Source: Alphaproteobacteria bacterium
Lineage (GTDB): Bacteria; Pseudomonadota; Alphaproteobacteria; CAAGCB01; CAG-977
Reading direction: 5' to 3'
Length of the DNA: 64,000 bases
NCBI GenBank assembly: GCA_024407875.1
Contig: JAKSVT010000001.1
Coordinates: forward strand, 53,091-117,090
Shown here: in pieces, positions 51,502 through 61,734 of the stretch
Numbering within the stretch: position 1 is the stretch's first letter
How the letters are laid out: the number at the start of each line of letters is the position of its first letter
Notes under the pieces: generated by a model
The model's input: only the letters and a program-made list of their open reading frames with translations
What the model was told of the DNA's origin: nothing
Database searches by the model: none
Program-made: the position numbers and the translations under genes

Positions 51502-53232
51502 ATGTCTGGAGATCAAGTCTGGGAAATATTGGCTTTTCTAGCAGCCGTTGTTGTTTTGATTCCTGTCTTTTATAGATTAAAAGTTAATCCTATGTTGGCA
51601 TTTATTGCCGCTGGTATTATTTTAGGTCCTCATGCATTGAAATTGATTAAGGATACTGGTGTTACCGAGAATATTGGTGAAGCTGGTTTATTGTTCTTGA
51701 TGTTTTCAATTGGGTTAGAATTATCATTCCACAGATTTAAAGCTCTACGTAAATTTATTTTTGGACATGGATGTGCACAAATGTTGGCCACAACAATTTT
51801 TATTGGCGGTTGTTCGATGTTTATGCATAAAAGTTTCAATGAGGCTATTTTGATAGGCCTAGCTTTATCAATGTCTTCCACAGCTGTAGCTTTAAAGATT
51901 GTTCAAGATAAGGGCGGTATTCATTCTACAATTGGGCGCTCTAGTGTTGGTATTCTTTTGCTTCAAGATTTAGCTGTTATCCCAATCATGGTTTTGATGC
52001 CAAAAATGGGTGAATTGTCATCAGCTTTATCAATAGATGCTTTTATGGAATCAGTTACACGTGCAGTTGGTGCAATAGTCTTAATTGTTTTAGTAGGTAT
52101 GTGGATCATTAAACCTTTGTTTAAGATTGTTGCAAATACTAAAAATTCAGAAGCTTTTACATCAATGATTTTTTTGGCATTCTTAGCGACAGCATGGGCA
52201 ACGCAAGCTGCAGGATTGTCAATTTCTTTAGGTGCTTTTTTAGCAGGTATGTTAATTGCTGAAACAGAATTCGGACATGAAGTTGAAGCTGAAATAGAGT
52301 CATTCAGTGGTTTATTGTTAGGTATATTCTTCTTATCAATCGGTATGATGATTGATTTACCTTATGCATTAACTCATATTCCTCAGATTATTTTGTTGAC
52401 AATTGGTATTATGGTAACAAAAATTGCTATCATATATTTCTTGGAAAGAGCTTTTGGTTCAGAAAGACGTTCAGCTTTTGTTGTAGCAGTTGCTTTATCT
52501 CAAGCTGGTGAATTTGGTTTCGTTGTATTTAATTTTGCTTGCCAAAACTATCATATTATTTCTCAAAATACATCAACACAATTGCAATGTTGTGTTGCAT
52601 TGTCAATGTCATTAACTCCATTCTTATGCAGCTATGTATTTAAAAAGTTAGATGCTAAAGATGAAGCTGAAACTGCAAAGCGTGATATGACAGCTGGTGA
52701 AAATTATACTCAAGATAGCACAGCTGAAGGTATGAAAGATCATATTATTGTTGTTGGATACGGAATGGTAGGTCAAGCAGCTGCAAGAATGTTATCAAGA
52801 AATGATTGCAAATTATTCGTAATTGATACAGATGTTCAACATATTGAAAAGGCAAAAAAGAATAATAGACCTTATTTGTTTGGTTCTGCTGCAAATGAAA
52901 AGATTTTGAGCTTTGCAAATTTAAAAGATGCTAGAGCTGTATTAATTTGTATTAATGGTTTACCAACAACAATTCGTATTTTGAAAGCTATTAGAGAAAT
53001 GAATAAAGAAATTCCAGTATTTGTTCGTTGCTTAGAAAGTTCTCATTGGAATGAGTTAACAAAACTCGGTGCAACAGGTGTTGTATCCCCAGCTCAAGAA
53101 TGTGGTATTCGTTTGGCGGCTAATACAATATTGTTATCAGGCGGTAATGAAGAACGTATGAAAGAAACAGCTTCAATTTTACGTCAAGAAAATATTGTAA
53201 ACCAACCTTTACCAACATCATCAGAAGTTTAA
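51502..53232 (+). CDS. CPA2 cation:proton antiporter with TrkA-N domain (Kef-like)
   Basis: 576 residues from ATG 51502, with GGAGG 6 bases upstream; a GTG at 51490 overlaps that site. The membrane domain has about 12 segments (PMLAFIAAGIILGPHAL; FLMFSIGLELSFHRFKAL; LALSMSSTAVALKIV; LLLQDLAVIPIM). The C-terminal TrkA-N Rossmann domain starts with HIIVVGYGMVGQAA near 416 and binds nucleotide. The order fits KefB/KefC-like K+ efflux systems. No KefF/KefG ancillary gene is adjacent, so glutathione gating is not supported. A short negative-charged tail ends it. Confidence 0.88.
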   Translation: MSGDQVWEILAFLAAVVVLIPVFYRLKVNPMLAFIAAGIILGPHALKLIKDTGVTENIGEAGLLFLMFSIGLELSFHRFKALRKFIFGHGCAQMLATTIFIGGCSMFMHKSFNEAILIGLALSMSSTAVALKIVQDKGGIHSTIGRSSVGILLLQDLAVIPIMVLMPKMGELSSALSIDAFMESVTRAVGAIVLIVLVGMWIIKPLFKIVANTKNSEAFTSMIFLAFLATAWATQAAGLSISLGAFLAGMLIAETEFGHEVEAEIESFSGLLLGIFFLSIGMMIDLPYALTHIPQIILLTIGIMVTKIAIIYFLERAFGSERRSAFVVAVALSQAGEFGFVVFNFACQNYHIISQNTSTQLQCCVALSMSLTPFLCSYVFKKLDAKDEAETAKRDMTAGENYTQDSTAEGMKDHIIVVGYGMVGQAAARMLSRNDCKLFVIDTDVQHIEKAKKNNRPYLFGSAANEKILSFANLKDARAVLICINGLPTTIRILKAIREMNKEIPVFVRCLESSHWNELTKLGATGVVSPAQECGIRLAANTILLSGGNEERMKETASILRQENIVNQPLPTSSEV

Positions 53233-53368
53233 TTTAGCTTTTTATCTGTTTTGCTATTTTTTTTAAGTCATCTAGAGGTACCTTTTGTATTTTTTACTTG
53301 ACTTGAACTAAAAAACAGAGTATTAACCGAGTACTTAATTTTGTTTATTTTTTGACGGAGTTTCTACT

Positions 53369-53503
53369 ATGAAACGTACATATCAACCAAGTAAAGTTGT
53401 TCGCACACGTCGTCACGGCTTCCGTGCACGTATGGCCACAGTTGGTGGACGTAAGGTTTTAAATGCTCGTCGTCGTAAGGGACGCAAGCAATTAGCTGCA
53501 TAA
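53369..53503 (+). CDS. rpmH: 50S ribosomal protein L34
   Basis: 44 residues: [18 protein letters not shown], the AxMAT segment, [19 protein letters not shown], the invariant L34 sequence. ACGGAG lies 8 bases upstream of the ATG. Ten bases later comes rnpA, the usual rpmH-rnpA pair. It is short and easily missed by length-filtered gene finding. Confidence 0.97.
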   Translation: MKRTYQPSKVVRTRRHGFRARMATVGGRKVLNARRRKGRKQLAA

Positions 53504-53513
53504 TGTCCTTAAT

Positions 53514-53903
53514 ATGCTTGGTCAGAGGTTGAACAAGTTGTTACTGATTAAGAAAAGGCCGGATTTCGTTCATGTATCCAAAAATGGAAAACATGTAGTG
53601 AAGTCCGGTTTTATTTTGCAAGCATCGAGAAATAAGGATATGCTTGTGTTCGCTAATGGTCGAATCGGTTATACAGCATCTAAAAAAGTTGGATGTGCTG
53701 TTGATAGAGCTAGAGCAAAAAGAAGAGTTAGACCTTTAGTTTTTAAATATAAAGAGCTTTTAATGCCTGGTTATGATTATGTCATAATATGCAGATCTGT
53801 TTTGTTGAATTATGATTCTGAGAAGTTAGATAAAGATATTTATTCAGCATTTGTAGAAGTTAATAATAAGTTTTCGAATGAAAATGAAGCTCATGCAGAA
53901 TAA
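53514..53903 (+). CDS. rnpA: RNase P protein component
   Basis: Basic protein that binds rnpB RNA (21551) and helps pre-tRNA cleavage. 129 residues. [20 protein letters not shown] at the N-terminus, the conserved RNR-type core as [20 protein letters not shown], and ILEVRS-like YDYVIICRS. It overlaps the start of yidD. Confidence 0.94.
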   Translation: MLGQRLNKLLLIKKRPDFVHVSKNGKHVVKSGFILQASRNKDMLVFANGRIGYTASKKVGCAVDRARAKRRVRPLVFKYKELLMPGYDYVIICRSVLLNYDSEKLDKDIYSAFVEVNNKFSNENEAHAE

Positions 53904-54537
53904 TTCAAATAATGTATTTGTAAGATTCTGTGTTTTTTTGATTAAGGTATATCAAAAAATTTTGTCTCCTTTAAAGCCTAGGTGTTGTAGATTTAATCCT
54001 AGCTGTTCTTCTTATGCTATTGAAAGTTTTAAAATTCATGGAATTATAATTGGCATATATTTAACAATAGGAAGAATTTTAAGATGTAATCCTTTTTTTA
54101 AAGGAGGAAATGATTTTGTTCCACCAAAGGGTAGTGTAAAATTGTTTCGCACAAAAACATCAATTTTAACAGGTATGATTTTTATTGTTACATTTGGATA
54201 TATAACTTTTAGTCTTTTTGATAAATATGTTCCAAATGATTTTTTTATATATAAAAGTGAGTTTGAAAATCAATCTAATGTAATACAAAACTCTTTACAA
54301 AATAATGAAAAAATGGCATTAAATACGTCGATAAGATTTTTTATAGGATTAGTTAGATTTTATAAAGAAAAAGTGTCTCCTTTATTACCAGGTGTTTGTA
54401 GATATCATCCGTCTTGTTCGGATTATGCTATTCAAGCTCTCAAAAAATATGGTGCATTAAAAGGAACGTGGTTAACTATAAAAAGAATCCTACGGTGTAA
54501 TCCGTGGGGGGGACATGGTGAGGATCCTGTTCCTTAA
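53878..54537 (+). CDS. yidD: Tandem YidD: two membrane-protein insertion factor domains
   Basis: YidD is normally a single domain of about 75-85 residues that assists YidC-dependent membrane insertion. Here 219 residues hold two copies. Copy 1 (about 13-82) has [21 protein letters not shown] and [12 protein letters not shown]. Copy 2 (about 151-219) has [20 protein letters not shown] and [13 protein letters not shown] linker with a membrane segment (about 95-113) and a polar stretch joins them. Cys and CNP motifs are kept in both, so both may work. Starts at 53878, 53884 or 53893 are all in frame; none has a strong Shine-Dalgarno. A G7 run (54506-54512) is near the end. Lies between rnpA and yidC as usual. 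Confidence 0.9.
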   Translation: MKMKLMQNNSNNVFVRFCVFLIKVYQKILSPLKPRCCRFNPSCSSYAIESFKIHGIIIGIYLTIGRILRCNPFFKGGNDFVPPKGSVKLFRTKTSILTGMIFIVTFGYITFSLFDKYVPNDFFIYKSEFENQSNVIQNSLQNNEKMALNTSIRFFIGLVRFYKEKVSPLLPGVCRYHPSCSDYAIQALKKYGALKGTWLTIKRILRCNPWGGHGEDPVP

Positions 54538-54556
54538 AGAGTAAGATGGGTGTGTT

Positions 54557-56275
54557 ATGCAAGACCAAAATGATGTTGAAAAAAAGAATTTAGTTTGGGC
54601 CATAGTTGTTTCTGTTGTTTTATTGTTTTTGATAGATAGGATTTTTCCTTCAAAAACAGCTCCTGTGTCTACAGAAGTTCCTCCTACAGTTCAACAAAGT
54701 GTTATAAATGAAAATGTTGAAACTCCTGTTTTGAACGAAGTTAAAAAAACAGAAATTAAAACCAAAGATATGGTTTTAAATGAAAATGCTCACATTAGCT
54801 TCGAAAATGATTTTATAAAGGGGTCTATTCGTTTAAAAGGCGCTCGTTTTGATGACTTGGTATTAACAAAGTACAGAGAAACATTAGAAGAAAATTCTGC
54901 TAATATTACTTTATTATCTCCATCAAATACACAATATCCTTATTTCGCGGAATTCGGTTGGATGTCAAATGATCATGCTATTCAACTCCCTACATCAGAA
55001 ACAGTATGGAAAGCTGATAGTGATAAGTTAACAGCAGAAAAACCTGTAACTTTAATTTGGGAAAATGGTCAAGGTTTACGTTTTGAACGCCAAATTAGTG
55101 TTGATAACGGTTATATGTTTAAAGTAACAGAACGTGTAATAAACGATACTGATAAAGAGATTGTTTTATTTAACTATGGTTCTGTATCTAGAGTTAATGT
55201 TCCAGAAACTCGTCGTGGTGCTGTTTTAGAAGGTATGGTTGGATATGCAGATGGTGCTTTAAAAGAATTTAACTATGCAAAAATTGAAAAAGAAAAACAA
55301 GCCTCTTTCGACACAACAGCCGGATGGACTGGTATAACAGATAAATATTGGATGAGCATTTTAATTTTCGATCAAAAATTAGAAAATGTTAATATGAGAT
55401 TTACTTCATCTAAAGTTGAAGATGGTAAACATTATCAAGCAGATTATAGATTACCTCCAATTAATATTAAACCTGGTCAATCTTCAATTACAGGTGCACG
55501 TTTGTTTGCTGGTCCTAAAGAAGTAAAATTAATTGATAAATACGAAAAAGAATTAAATATCAAAAGATTTGATTTAACTATTGATTTTGGATGGTATTAT
55601 TTCTTAACAAAACCATTCTTGAAGTTGTTAAGTTGGTTTAATTCAATTTTTGGAAATATGGGAATTGCAATTTTGTTCTTTGCATTTTTGCTACGTTTAG
55701 CAATGTTCCCAATTGCAAATAAGTCATTTGTAAATATGGAAAAAATGAAGACATTGCAGCCAAAAATGGATTTAATTCGTAAACAATGTGGTAATGATAA
55801 GATGCGTATGAATCAAGAAATCATGGCTCTTTATCAAAGAGAAAAGGTTTCTCCTGCAAGTGGTTGTTTGCCAATGTTAATTCAAATTCCTGTATTCTTT
55901 AGCTTATATAAAGTTCTTTATATTTCTTTGGAATTAAGACAAGCTCCATTCTATGGATGGATTCATGATTTGTCAGCTCCAGATCCTTCTTCTTTGTTTA
56001 CATTATGTGGTTTAATTCCATGGTCGGTTCCTGCAGCTATTGATATTGGTGTATGGCCATTGTTAATGGGTATTACAATGTGGTTACAACAATTATTAAA
56101 TCCAAAGATGCCTGATAAAACACAAGCTATGATGTTTAGTATTATGCCATGGTTTATGATGTTTGTTTTAGGTAATTTAGCATCTGGTTTGGTTATCTAT
56201 TGGACATGGAGTAATGCTTTATCTATTGCACAACAATACGCTTTAAGAATTAAAGGAAAGCATAAAAATGGATAA
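54557..56275 (+). CDS. yidC: Membrane protein insertase YidC
   Basis: Inserts and folds inner-membrane proteins, alone or with SecYEG. 572 residues. An N-terminal membrane anchor (VWAIVVSVVLLFLIDRIF) is followed by a large periplasmic beta domain (about 70-345) and the conserved five-segment C-terminal core with MQKIQPK-like MKTLQPKMDLIRKQ, CLPMLIQIPVFFSLYKVL and the last segments ending LRIKGKHKNG. The 3' end overlaps engB by 8 bases. Confidence 0.96.
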   Translation: MQDQNDVEKKNLVWAIVVSVVLLFLIDRIFPSKTAPVSTEVPPTVQQSVINENVETPVLNEVKKTEIKTKDMVLNENAHISFENDFIKGSIRLKGARFDDLVLTKYRETLEENSANITLLSPSNTQYPYFAEFGWMSNDHAIQLPTSETVWKADSDKLTAEKPVTLIWENGQGLRFERQISVDNGYMFKVTERVINDTDKEIVLFNYGSVSRVNVPETRRGAVLEGMVGYADGALKEFNYAKIEKEKQASFDTTAGWTGITDKYWMSILIFDQKLENVNMRFTSSKVEDGKHYQADYRLPPINIKPGQSSITGARLFAGPKEVKLIDKYEKELNIKRFDLTIDFGWYYFLTKPFLKLLSWFNSIFGNMGIAILFFAFLLRLAMFPIANKSFVNMEKMKTLQPKMDLIRKQCGNDKMRMNQEIMALYQREKVSPASGCLPMLIQIPVFFSLYKVLYISLELRQAPFYGWIHDLSAPDPSSLFTLCGLIPWSVPAAIDIGVWPLLMGITMWLQQLLNPKMPDKTQAMMFSIMPWFMMFVLGNLASGLVIYWTWSNALSIAQQYALRIKGKHKNG

Positions 56276-56912
56276 TCGTTTTTCAAACGAACAATTAACG
56301 GCTTTGATAGAACAGGGCCGTTTATTGTTTTTAGCTGATTGTGAATTTATGCTTTCTGTTGCTGACATGAGCCAGTTGCCTGATTGTAAACTACCAGAAT
56401 TTGCTTTTACAGGATTATCAAATGTTGGTAAATCCAGTTTAATTAATGCGTTAGTAGGTAGAAAAGATTTAGCAAGAACATCTAATACACCAGGAAGAAC
56501 TCAATTATTAAATTTTTTTAATTTAGGAAATAAATTAAGATTAGTTGATATGCCTGGTTATGGATTTGCAAAAGCTCCGCAAGAAATTGTAAACGAATGG
56601 CAAAATTTAGTTTTCCAATATTTAAAAGGAAGAAATAATTTAAAAAAAGTCTGTTTGCTAGTTGATGCTAGACATGGGGTAAAGAAAAAAGACCATGAAG
56701 TTATGACACAATTAGATAAATCAGCTGTTGTTTATTATGTTGTTCTTACAAAATGTGATAAACTTAAGAAAAATGAGTTAGAAAAAGTAAAAAAAGCTGT
56801 TGAAAATGAAGTGCTAAAGCATACAGCATGTTTTCCGGAAGTTTTTGCAACTAGTTCAGAAAATAAAGAAGGTTTAGATTTGTTAAGAGCAGAGCTTTGT
56901 TCTAATTTATAA
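56268..56912 (+). CDS. engB: Ribosome biogenesis GTPase EngB (YsxC/YihA)
   Basis: GTPase needed for 50S assembly. 214 residues. G1 GLSNVGKSSLINALVG near 48, switch TPGRTQLLNFF, G3 DMPGYGFAKAP, G4 TKCDK and G5 TSSENKEG. A full-length single domain. Closely packed behind yidC. Confidence 0.95.
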   Translation: MDNRFSNEQLTALIEQGRLLFLADCEFMLSVADMSQLPDCKLPEFAFTGLSNVGKSSLINALVGRKDLARTSNTPGRTQLLNFFNLGNKLRLVDMPGYGFAKAPQEIVNEWQNLVFQYLKGRNNLKKVCLLVDARHGVKKKDHEVMTQLDKSAVVYYVVLTKCDKLKKNELEKVKKAVENEVLKHTACFPEVFATSSENKEGLDLLRAELCSNL

Positions 56913-56938
56913 AAAATATATTATTATTCGAAACATTT

Positions 56939-56974
56939 AACGAGATTTTTTATGTGTCTCGTTATTTGTTTTTT
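56939..56974 (+). terminator. Terminator after engB
   Basis: AACGAGA (56939-56945) pairs with TCTCGTT (56957-56963), followed by ATTTGTTTTTT. Ends the rpmH-engB unit. Confidence 0.65.
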
Positions 56975-57075
56975 GAGGGATTTAATATTTTGCTTTACAG
57001 TAAGTTTTTTGTTGTGATATTTTACAAAATAATTTTTAAAATGAAGCTGAATAGCTTATTTAAGGGATAAAGTAA

Positions 57076-60000
57076 ATGAATTTAAAAGTAAAAGAATTAT
57101 TTAATTTAAATAAAATTCAGAAGATGTTTAATTATAAAATCTTTTTAGCTTTTACAGAAATGATGTTGTTTGTAAAAGTTTATCATAGTCCTGATTCAAA
57201 AGATAACTTGTTAATTTTGTTTTCTATGATGTTCGTTTACTTGATGCTTGCATCAAAAGAAACACGTGGTCAACGCAGAAATCCTTTGTTTAGATTATTG
57301 GAAGTTGTGTTCTTTTGCTTAATATTAGGTGTTTTAAAAGACTTTGTTCCAAGTTTGGTTGCAAATATCATTGTTTTAGTAGGACTATTAGCTGAATTAT
57401 TTAGAGTTCCTATTTTTGAAGAAAATGAAAAATATCATTGTATTTTTGGAAAAGCAGCCGTTTCATTTAAAACATATTCTAGTGCTGTAATAGGCACAGT
57501 TCTTGCTGCTGTATTAAATCCTGTAATTACAGTTTATATTTTAATTTTTGCAGCTTTAATTAGATTTTTATATGCAGCATTTTATGCAAGAGATTTAGAT
57601 ACATATTCTGTTTCATTTTTTAATTTTAAAGAAATTAAAAATGATTTTAGAATTTTTGCTAGATATCCATTGTTGTTTCGTTCAGCTTTAGGTGTTTCAT
57701 GGATTTTATCTATGGGGTATTTATTACTGTTCAACGTAGATAAAATGACAAATTCAAATTTTGCTTTAATTGTTGTTGATGTCTTGATTGTTGTGTTTGC
57801 TTTTTCATCAGGATTTTCTCTTGGTGTAAGATTGTCAAGACGTGTTATTGACTTAACATTTATGCCATTAAATACAGCATTAATGACTTTAAGTTTGTTA
57901 ATGATGACAGTTTTATCAACATCATTAGTTGCATTGCCATTATTCGTTTTGTTTTTGGCTTTAAATGCTTTCAATGCAGGTATGTATACCGTTCCTATGG
58001 TATTGCATATGAGAACAAAAATTCGCAAGAATAATATTGTTTCTGCATATGTAACAACAAAATTTCAAGAGTTCGCATGCTTTGCTTTTGCTTTGTGCTT
58101 GACTTTGTTACGTAGAGCCTTAAATTTAGAAATGTCTTGGGGACTTGCTTTGCTTACAATAATTGGTGTTGTTGCATTAGTTTATGAATGCAAAATTTCA
58201 CCAAAAGATTTCCAAAGATCTTTAATCAGAACATTGTTTGAAATGGTATATCAAGTAACTGTGAAGAATTCTGCAAACTTTACAAAAGCAGGACACAGAG
58301 TTTTGATTATTGCTAACCATACATCAAAAATAGATGCATTGCTTATTTCTGCTTTTATGCCAGAAAGAATTAATGTTGTATTGCCTATTGAGATAAAAGA
58401 CACAATATTTGCAAAAGTCTGCAAATTATTTGCTGATGTTCATATATTAGATATTAAAGATGCTATGGCAATGCGTCCTATTATTTCTTTATTAAAGAGT
58501 AATAAGAAGGTATTGGTTTTCCCAGAAAGACGCTCTTCAGTTACAGGATCTTTGATGAAGATTTATCCAGGAATTGGTATTGTTGCAGAAAAAACAAATT
58601 CTATGATTTTACCAATTTGTATTACGGGAGCTCAAAATTCTAAGTTCTCTTTGCAAAAGAAAATTCATAAGACTTATTGGTTGACGAAAATTCGTTTGAC
58701 ATTGTTTGAACCAACAAAAATTTATGCAGATCCAAATTTAGATAAACGTAAGAGAAATTATGCTATTTCTTTGCAAATTTATCGTATTATGTCAAGAATG
58801 CTTGTTGAAGGATATAACTATAAGCAAAACATATTTAATGCGTTAATTAATAGCTCTGTAATTTATGGCAGTAATAAAGAAATTGCTGAAGATGCAAGCA
58901 GAAAGGTTTTAACTTATCGCAATTTGTTGATGAAGAGTTATGTTTTAGGCGGAACTGTTGCAAGTAAATTAGAAAATGAAGAATATGTTGGCGTTATGAT
59001 GCCAAATGTATTAGCTAACGTTGTTCTTTATTTTGGTTTGGTTGGAAACGATAAAGTTCCTGCTATGTTAAACTTTTCTTCAGGTGTTGCTCAAATTTTA
59101 GCTTGTATGCAGGCTGTACAAATTAAAACAGTAATAACTTCACATGGCTTTATAGAGCAAGGAAAATTAGAACATATTGAAACCGCATTAAAAGATGCTG
59201 GAATTCGTTTGTTGTACTTAGAAGATATTGCAAAAAATATGACTACTAAAGATAAGATAGTAGGATTATTAAGATTTGCATTTAAAATTAAGGCTAAACG
59301 TAGTTCAGAACAAGCAGCAACAGTTTTGTTTACATCTGGTTCTGAAGGCATGCCAAAGGCCGTTTTGTTATCTCACCAAAACTTTATGTTTAATGGCCAT
59401 CAAGGTGTTACCGCAGAGAGCTTAAATCCTAGTGATGTGTTCTTTAACGCTTTGCCGATGTTCCATTCATTTGGATTAGGTATGGCAACAGTAATGACAA
59501 CATTACATGGTATTAAAACAATTTATTATCCATCACCATTACATTATCGTGTTATACCAGAATTAATTTATGATACAAATTCAACAGTATTGGTAGGTAC
59601 AGATACATTCTTAGCGGGTTATGGAGAAACAGCTCACCCATATGATTTCTATACTTTAAGATTAGCGGTTGTTGGAGCAGAGAAATTAAAACAATCAACT
59701 AAAGACCTTTATTTGAAAAAATTTGGTATTCGTATTATTGAGGGATATGGTGCAACTGAATGTGCTCCATTGATTTCAGTAAATTCAAATATGTACTATA
59801 AAGAAGGTTCTGTTGGTAGATTAATTCCAGCTTTAGATTACAAATTAGAAGAAGTCGAAGGAATTAATGACGGTAAGAGATTATTACTTCATGGCAAAAA
59901 CATTATGATGGGATATATTTATCATAATGATCCTGGTGTATTACATCCTGTTCCTAATGGTTGGTATGATACAGGGGATATTGTTGAAGTAGATGATGAA

Positions 60001-60342
60001 GATTTTATCTTTATTAAAGGAAGAGCTAAACGTTTTGCTAAAATTGGTGGAGAAATGGTTTCTCTTACAGCTGTTGAAATTGCAATTAATGAATTATATC
60101 CAGAAACAATGAATGGCATTGTTGCGATTTCAGATCCAAAGAAGGGCGAAAAATTAGTATTATACACAACATCAAAAGATGCAGAAATTGCTCAAATAAA
60201 GCAATTTATACGTCAAAAAGGATTAAGTGATTTATCCGCACCTGCTGTTGTAAATATGGTAGATGAAATACCTTTAGTTGGTGCAGGCAAGGTTGATTAT
60301 CAAAAACTTAAACGTATGGCTGAGGAACAATCTTTAGTGTAA
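57076..60342 (+). CDS. aas: LplT-Aas fusion: lysophospholipid transporter, acyltransferase and acyl-ACP synthetase
   Basis: 1088 residues. The N-terminal 390 residues are a 12-segment MFS-like membrane domain in the place of LplT. The PlsC-like acyltransferase has the HX4D motif ANHTSKIDALL (His415) and FPERRSSVTGSLMKIYPG near 481. The C-terminal AMP-binding domain has FTSGSEGMPKAVLLSHQN near 752, SALPMFHSFGLG-type NALPMFHSFGLG, IIEGYGATECAP and RAKRFAKIGGEMVSL. The last two domains align closely with E. coli Aas. The usual EGxR of the PlsC motif is ERRS here, an oddity. Remodels 2-acyl lysophosphatidylethanolamine at the inner membrane. It stands alone between the engB terminator and glgC. 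Confidence 0.9.
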   Translation: MNLKVKELFNLNKIQKMFNYKIFLAFTEMMLFVKVYHSPDSKDNLLILFSMMFVYLMLASKETRGQRRNPLFRLLEVVFFCLILGVLKDFVPSLVANIIVLVGLLAELFRVPIFEENEKYHCIFGKAAVSFKTYSSAVIGTVLAAVLNPVITVYILIFAALIRFLYAAFYARDLDTYSVSFFNFKEIKNDFRIFARYPLLFRSALGVSWILSMGYLLLFNVDKMTNSNFALIVVDVLIVVFAFSSGFSLGVRLSRRVIDLTFMPLNTALMTLSLLMMTVLSTSLVALPLFVLFLALNAFNAGMYTVPMVLHMRTKIRKNNIVSAYVTTKFQEFACFAFALCLTLLRRALNLEMSWGLALLTIIGVVALVYECKISPKDFQRSLIRTLFEMVYQVTVKNSANFTKAGHRVLIIANHTSKIDALLISAFMPERINVVLPIEIKDTIFAKVCKLFADVHILDIKDAMAMRPIISLLKSNKKVLVFPERRSSVTGSLMKIYPGIGIVAEKTNSMILPICITGAQNSKFSLQKKIHKTYWLTKIRLTLFEPTKIYADPNLDKRKRNYAISLQIYRIMSRMLVEGYNYKQNIFNALINSSVIYGSNKEIAEDASRKVLTYRNLLMKSYVLGGTVASKLENEEYVGVMMPNVLANVVLYFGLVGNDKVPAMLNFSSGVAQILACMQAVQIKTVITSHGFIEQGKLEHIETALKDAGIRLLYLEDIAKNMTTKDKIVGLLRFAFKIKAKRSSEQAATVLFTSGSEGMPKAVLLSHQNFMFNGHQGVTAESLNPSDVFFNALPMFHSFGLGMATVMTTLHGIKTIYYPSPLHYRVIPELIYDTNSTVLVGTDTFLAGYGETAHPYDFYTLRLAVVGAEKLKQSTKDLYLKKFGIRIIEGYGATECAPLISVNSNMYYKEGSVGRLIPALDYKLEEVEGINDGKRLLLHGKNIMMGYIYHNDPGVLHPVPNGWYDTGDIVEVDDEDFIFIKGRAKRFAKIGGEMVSLTAVEIAINELYPETMNGIVAISDPKKGEKLVLYTTSKDAEIAQIKQFIRQKGLSDLSAPAVVNMVDEIPLVGAGKVDYQKLKRMAEEQSLV

Positions 60343-60432
60343 AAAATTGAAAACTCTCATCTTTTGATTCTTGATTTGTTAATAAAAAATCGTTAACATA
60401 ATCATAATTAAAACTTTTTTGGGAGTTTGACT

Positions 60433-61707
60433 ATGAATGAAGTCGATTTAAATATTGCACGTAAAGATACATTAGCTTTAGTTTTAGCAGGTGGTAAAGG
60501 TAGCCGTTTAAAAAACTTAACTGTTGACCAAGCAAAACCTGCAGTTCATTTCGGTGGAAAATTTAGAATTATTGACTTTCCATTGTCAAACTGTATTAAC
60601 TCAGGTATGCGTCGAATTGCTGTTATGACACAATATAAAGCGCATACTCTTATTAAGCATTTGCAACAAGGATGGGGATTCTTACAACCTGCATTGAACG
60701 AATTTGTAGAAATTTGGCCTGCTACACAACAAACTTCTGAAGAAGTATGGTATCAAGGCACAGCAGATGCTGTATATCAAAACTTATATACAATTCGCCA
60801 ACATAATCCAAAATACATTTTGATTTTGGCTGGTGACCATATTTATAAACAAGATTATTCGAAAATGTTGAAACAACATATCGAAGCCGGAGCTGTTGCA
60901 ACAGTATCATGTATTGAAGTTCCTCGTGAGAAAGCTCATGAATTTGGTGTTTTAGATACTGATGCTGATAGTAATATTATTAAATTCGTTGAAAAACCGA
61001 AAAATCCTCCTTGCATTCCTGGACAACCAGATCGTTCTTTTGCAAGTATGGGTATTTATATTTTTACAGCAGACTTTTTAATAGATTTATTGGAAAAAGA
61101 TGCTGCAAATCCAAATTCTTCTCATGATTTTGGTAAAGATTTGTTGCCATCATTAGTTGGAAAAGAAAAGATTATTGCCCATAGATTCCAAGATAGTTGT
61201 GTTTATAATAAAACAGATGATGCTTATTGGCGTGATGTTGGTACAATTGATGCTTATTGGGAAAGTAATTTGGACTTAACAAATGTTATTCCTGACTTAG
61301 ATTTGTACGATAAACGTTGGCCGATTTGGACATTCCAAGAACAACAACCTGCAGCAAAATTTGTTTTCGATAGTGAATTAAGAACAGGTATGGCCGTTCA
61401 TTCATTAGTATCAGCAGGATGTATTATTTCAGGTGGTACAGTACGCCATTCATTGTTGTTTGGAGATGTAAGAGTTCACTCATTCTCTTTGGTACAAGAT
61501 TCTGTCGTCTTGCCAAGATGTGTAATTAATCGTCATGCTCGTGTTAAGAAATGCGTTTTAGCTGAAGGATGCGTAATTCCACGTGGTTTGGTAATAGGTG
61601 AAGATCCTGTAGAAGATGCAAAGCACTTCTATGTTTCAGAAAAGGGCGTTGTTTTGGTAACGCCAGATATGTTAGCAAAACTACCTCCTGTACCAGAACT
61701 AACATAA
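60433..61707 (+). CDS. glgC: Glucose-1-phosphate adenylyltransferase
   Basis: Makes ADP-glucose for glycogen synthesis. 424 residues from ATG 60433, 7 bases after GGGAG; an in-frame TTG at 60427 falls inside the spacing. LVLAGGKGSRLKNLT (nucleotide loop) near 14, FGGKFRIIDFPLSNCINSG, YQGTADAVYQN, LAGDHIYKQDY and VEKP with a C-terminal left-handed beta-helix (GCIISGGTVRHSLLF). glgA, glgB and glgP are not nearby. Confidence 0.95.
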   Translation: MNEVDLNIARKDTLALVLAGGKGSRLKNLTVDQAKPAVHFGGKFRIIDFPLSNCINSGMRRIAVMTQYKAHTLIKHLQQGWGFLQPALNEFVEIWPATQQTSEEVWYQGTADAVYQNLYTIRQHNPKYILILAGDHIYKQDYSKMLKQHIEAGAVATVSCIEVPREKAHEFGVLDTDADSNIIKFVEKPKNPPCIPGQPDRSFASMGIYIFTADFLIDLLEKDAANPNSSHDFGKDLLPSLVGKEKIIAHRFQDSCVYNKTDDAYWRDVGTIDAYWESNLDLTNVIPDLDLYDKRWPIWTFQEQQPAAKFVFDSELRTGMAVHSLVSAGCIISGGTVRHSLLFGDVRVHSFSLVQDSVVLPRCVINRHARVKKCVLAEGCVIPRGLVIGEDPVEDAKHFYVSEKGVVLVTPDMLAKLPPVPELT

Positions 61708-61734
61708 TATAAATTATATAAGTCTGTTTCGAAT

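Noticed and set aside
57582..58028. Minus-strand frame within the LplT-Aas gene
   Set aside because: Shadow of the coding strand; no start context, and the sense frame has clear domain homology.
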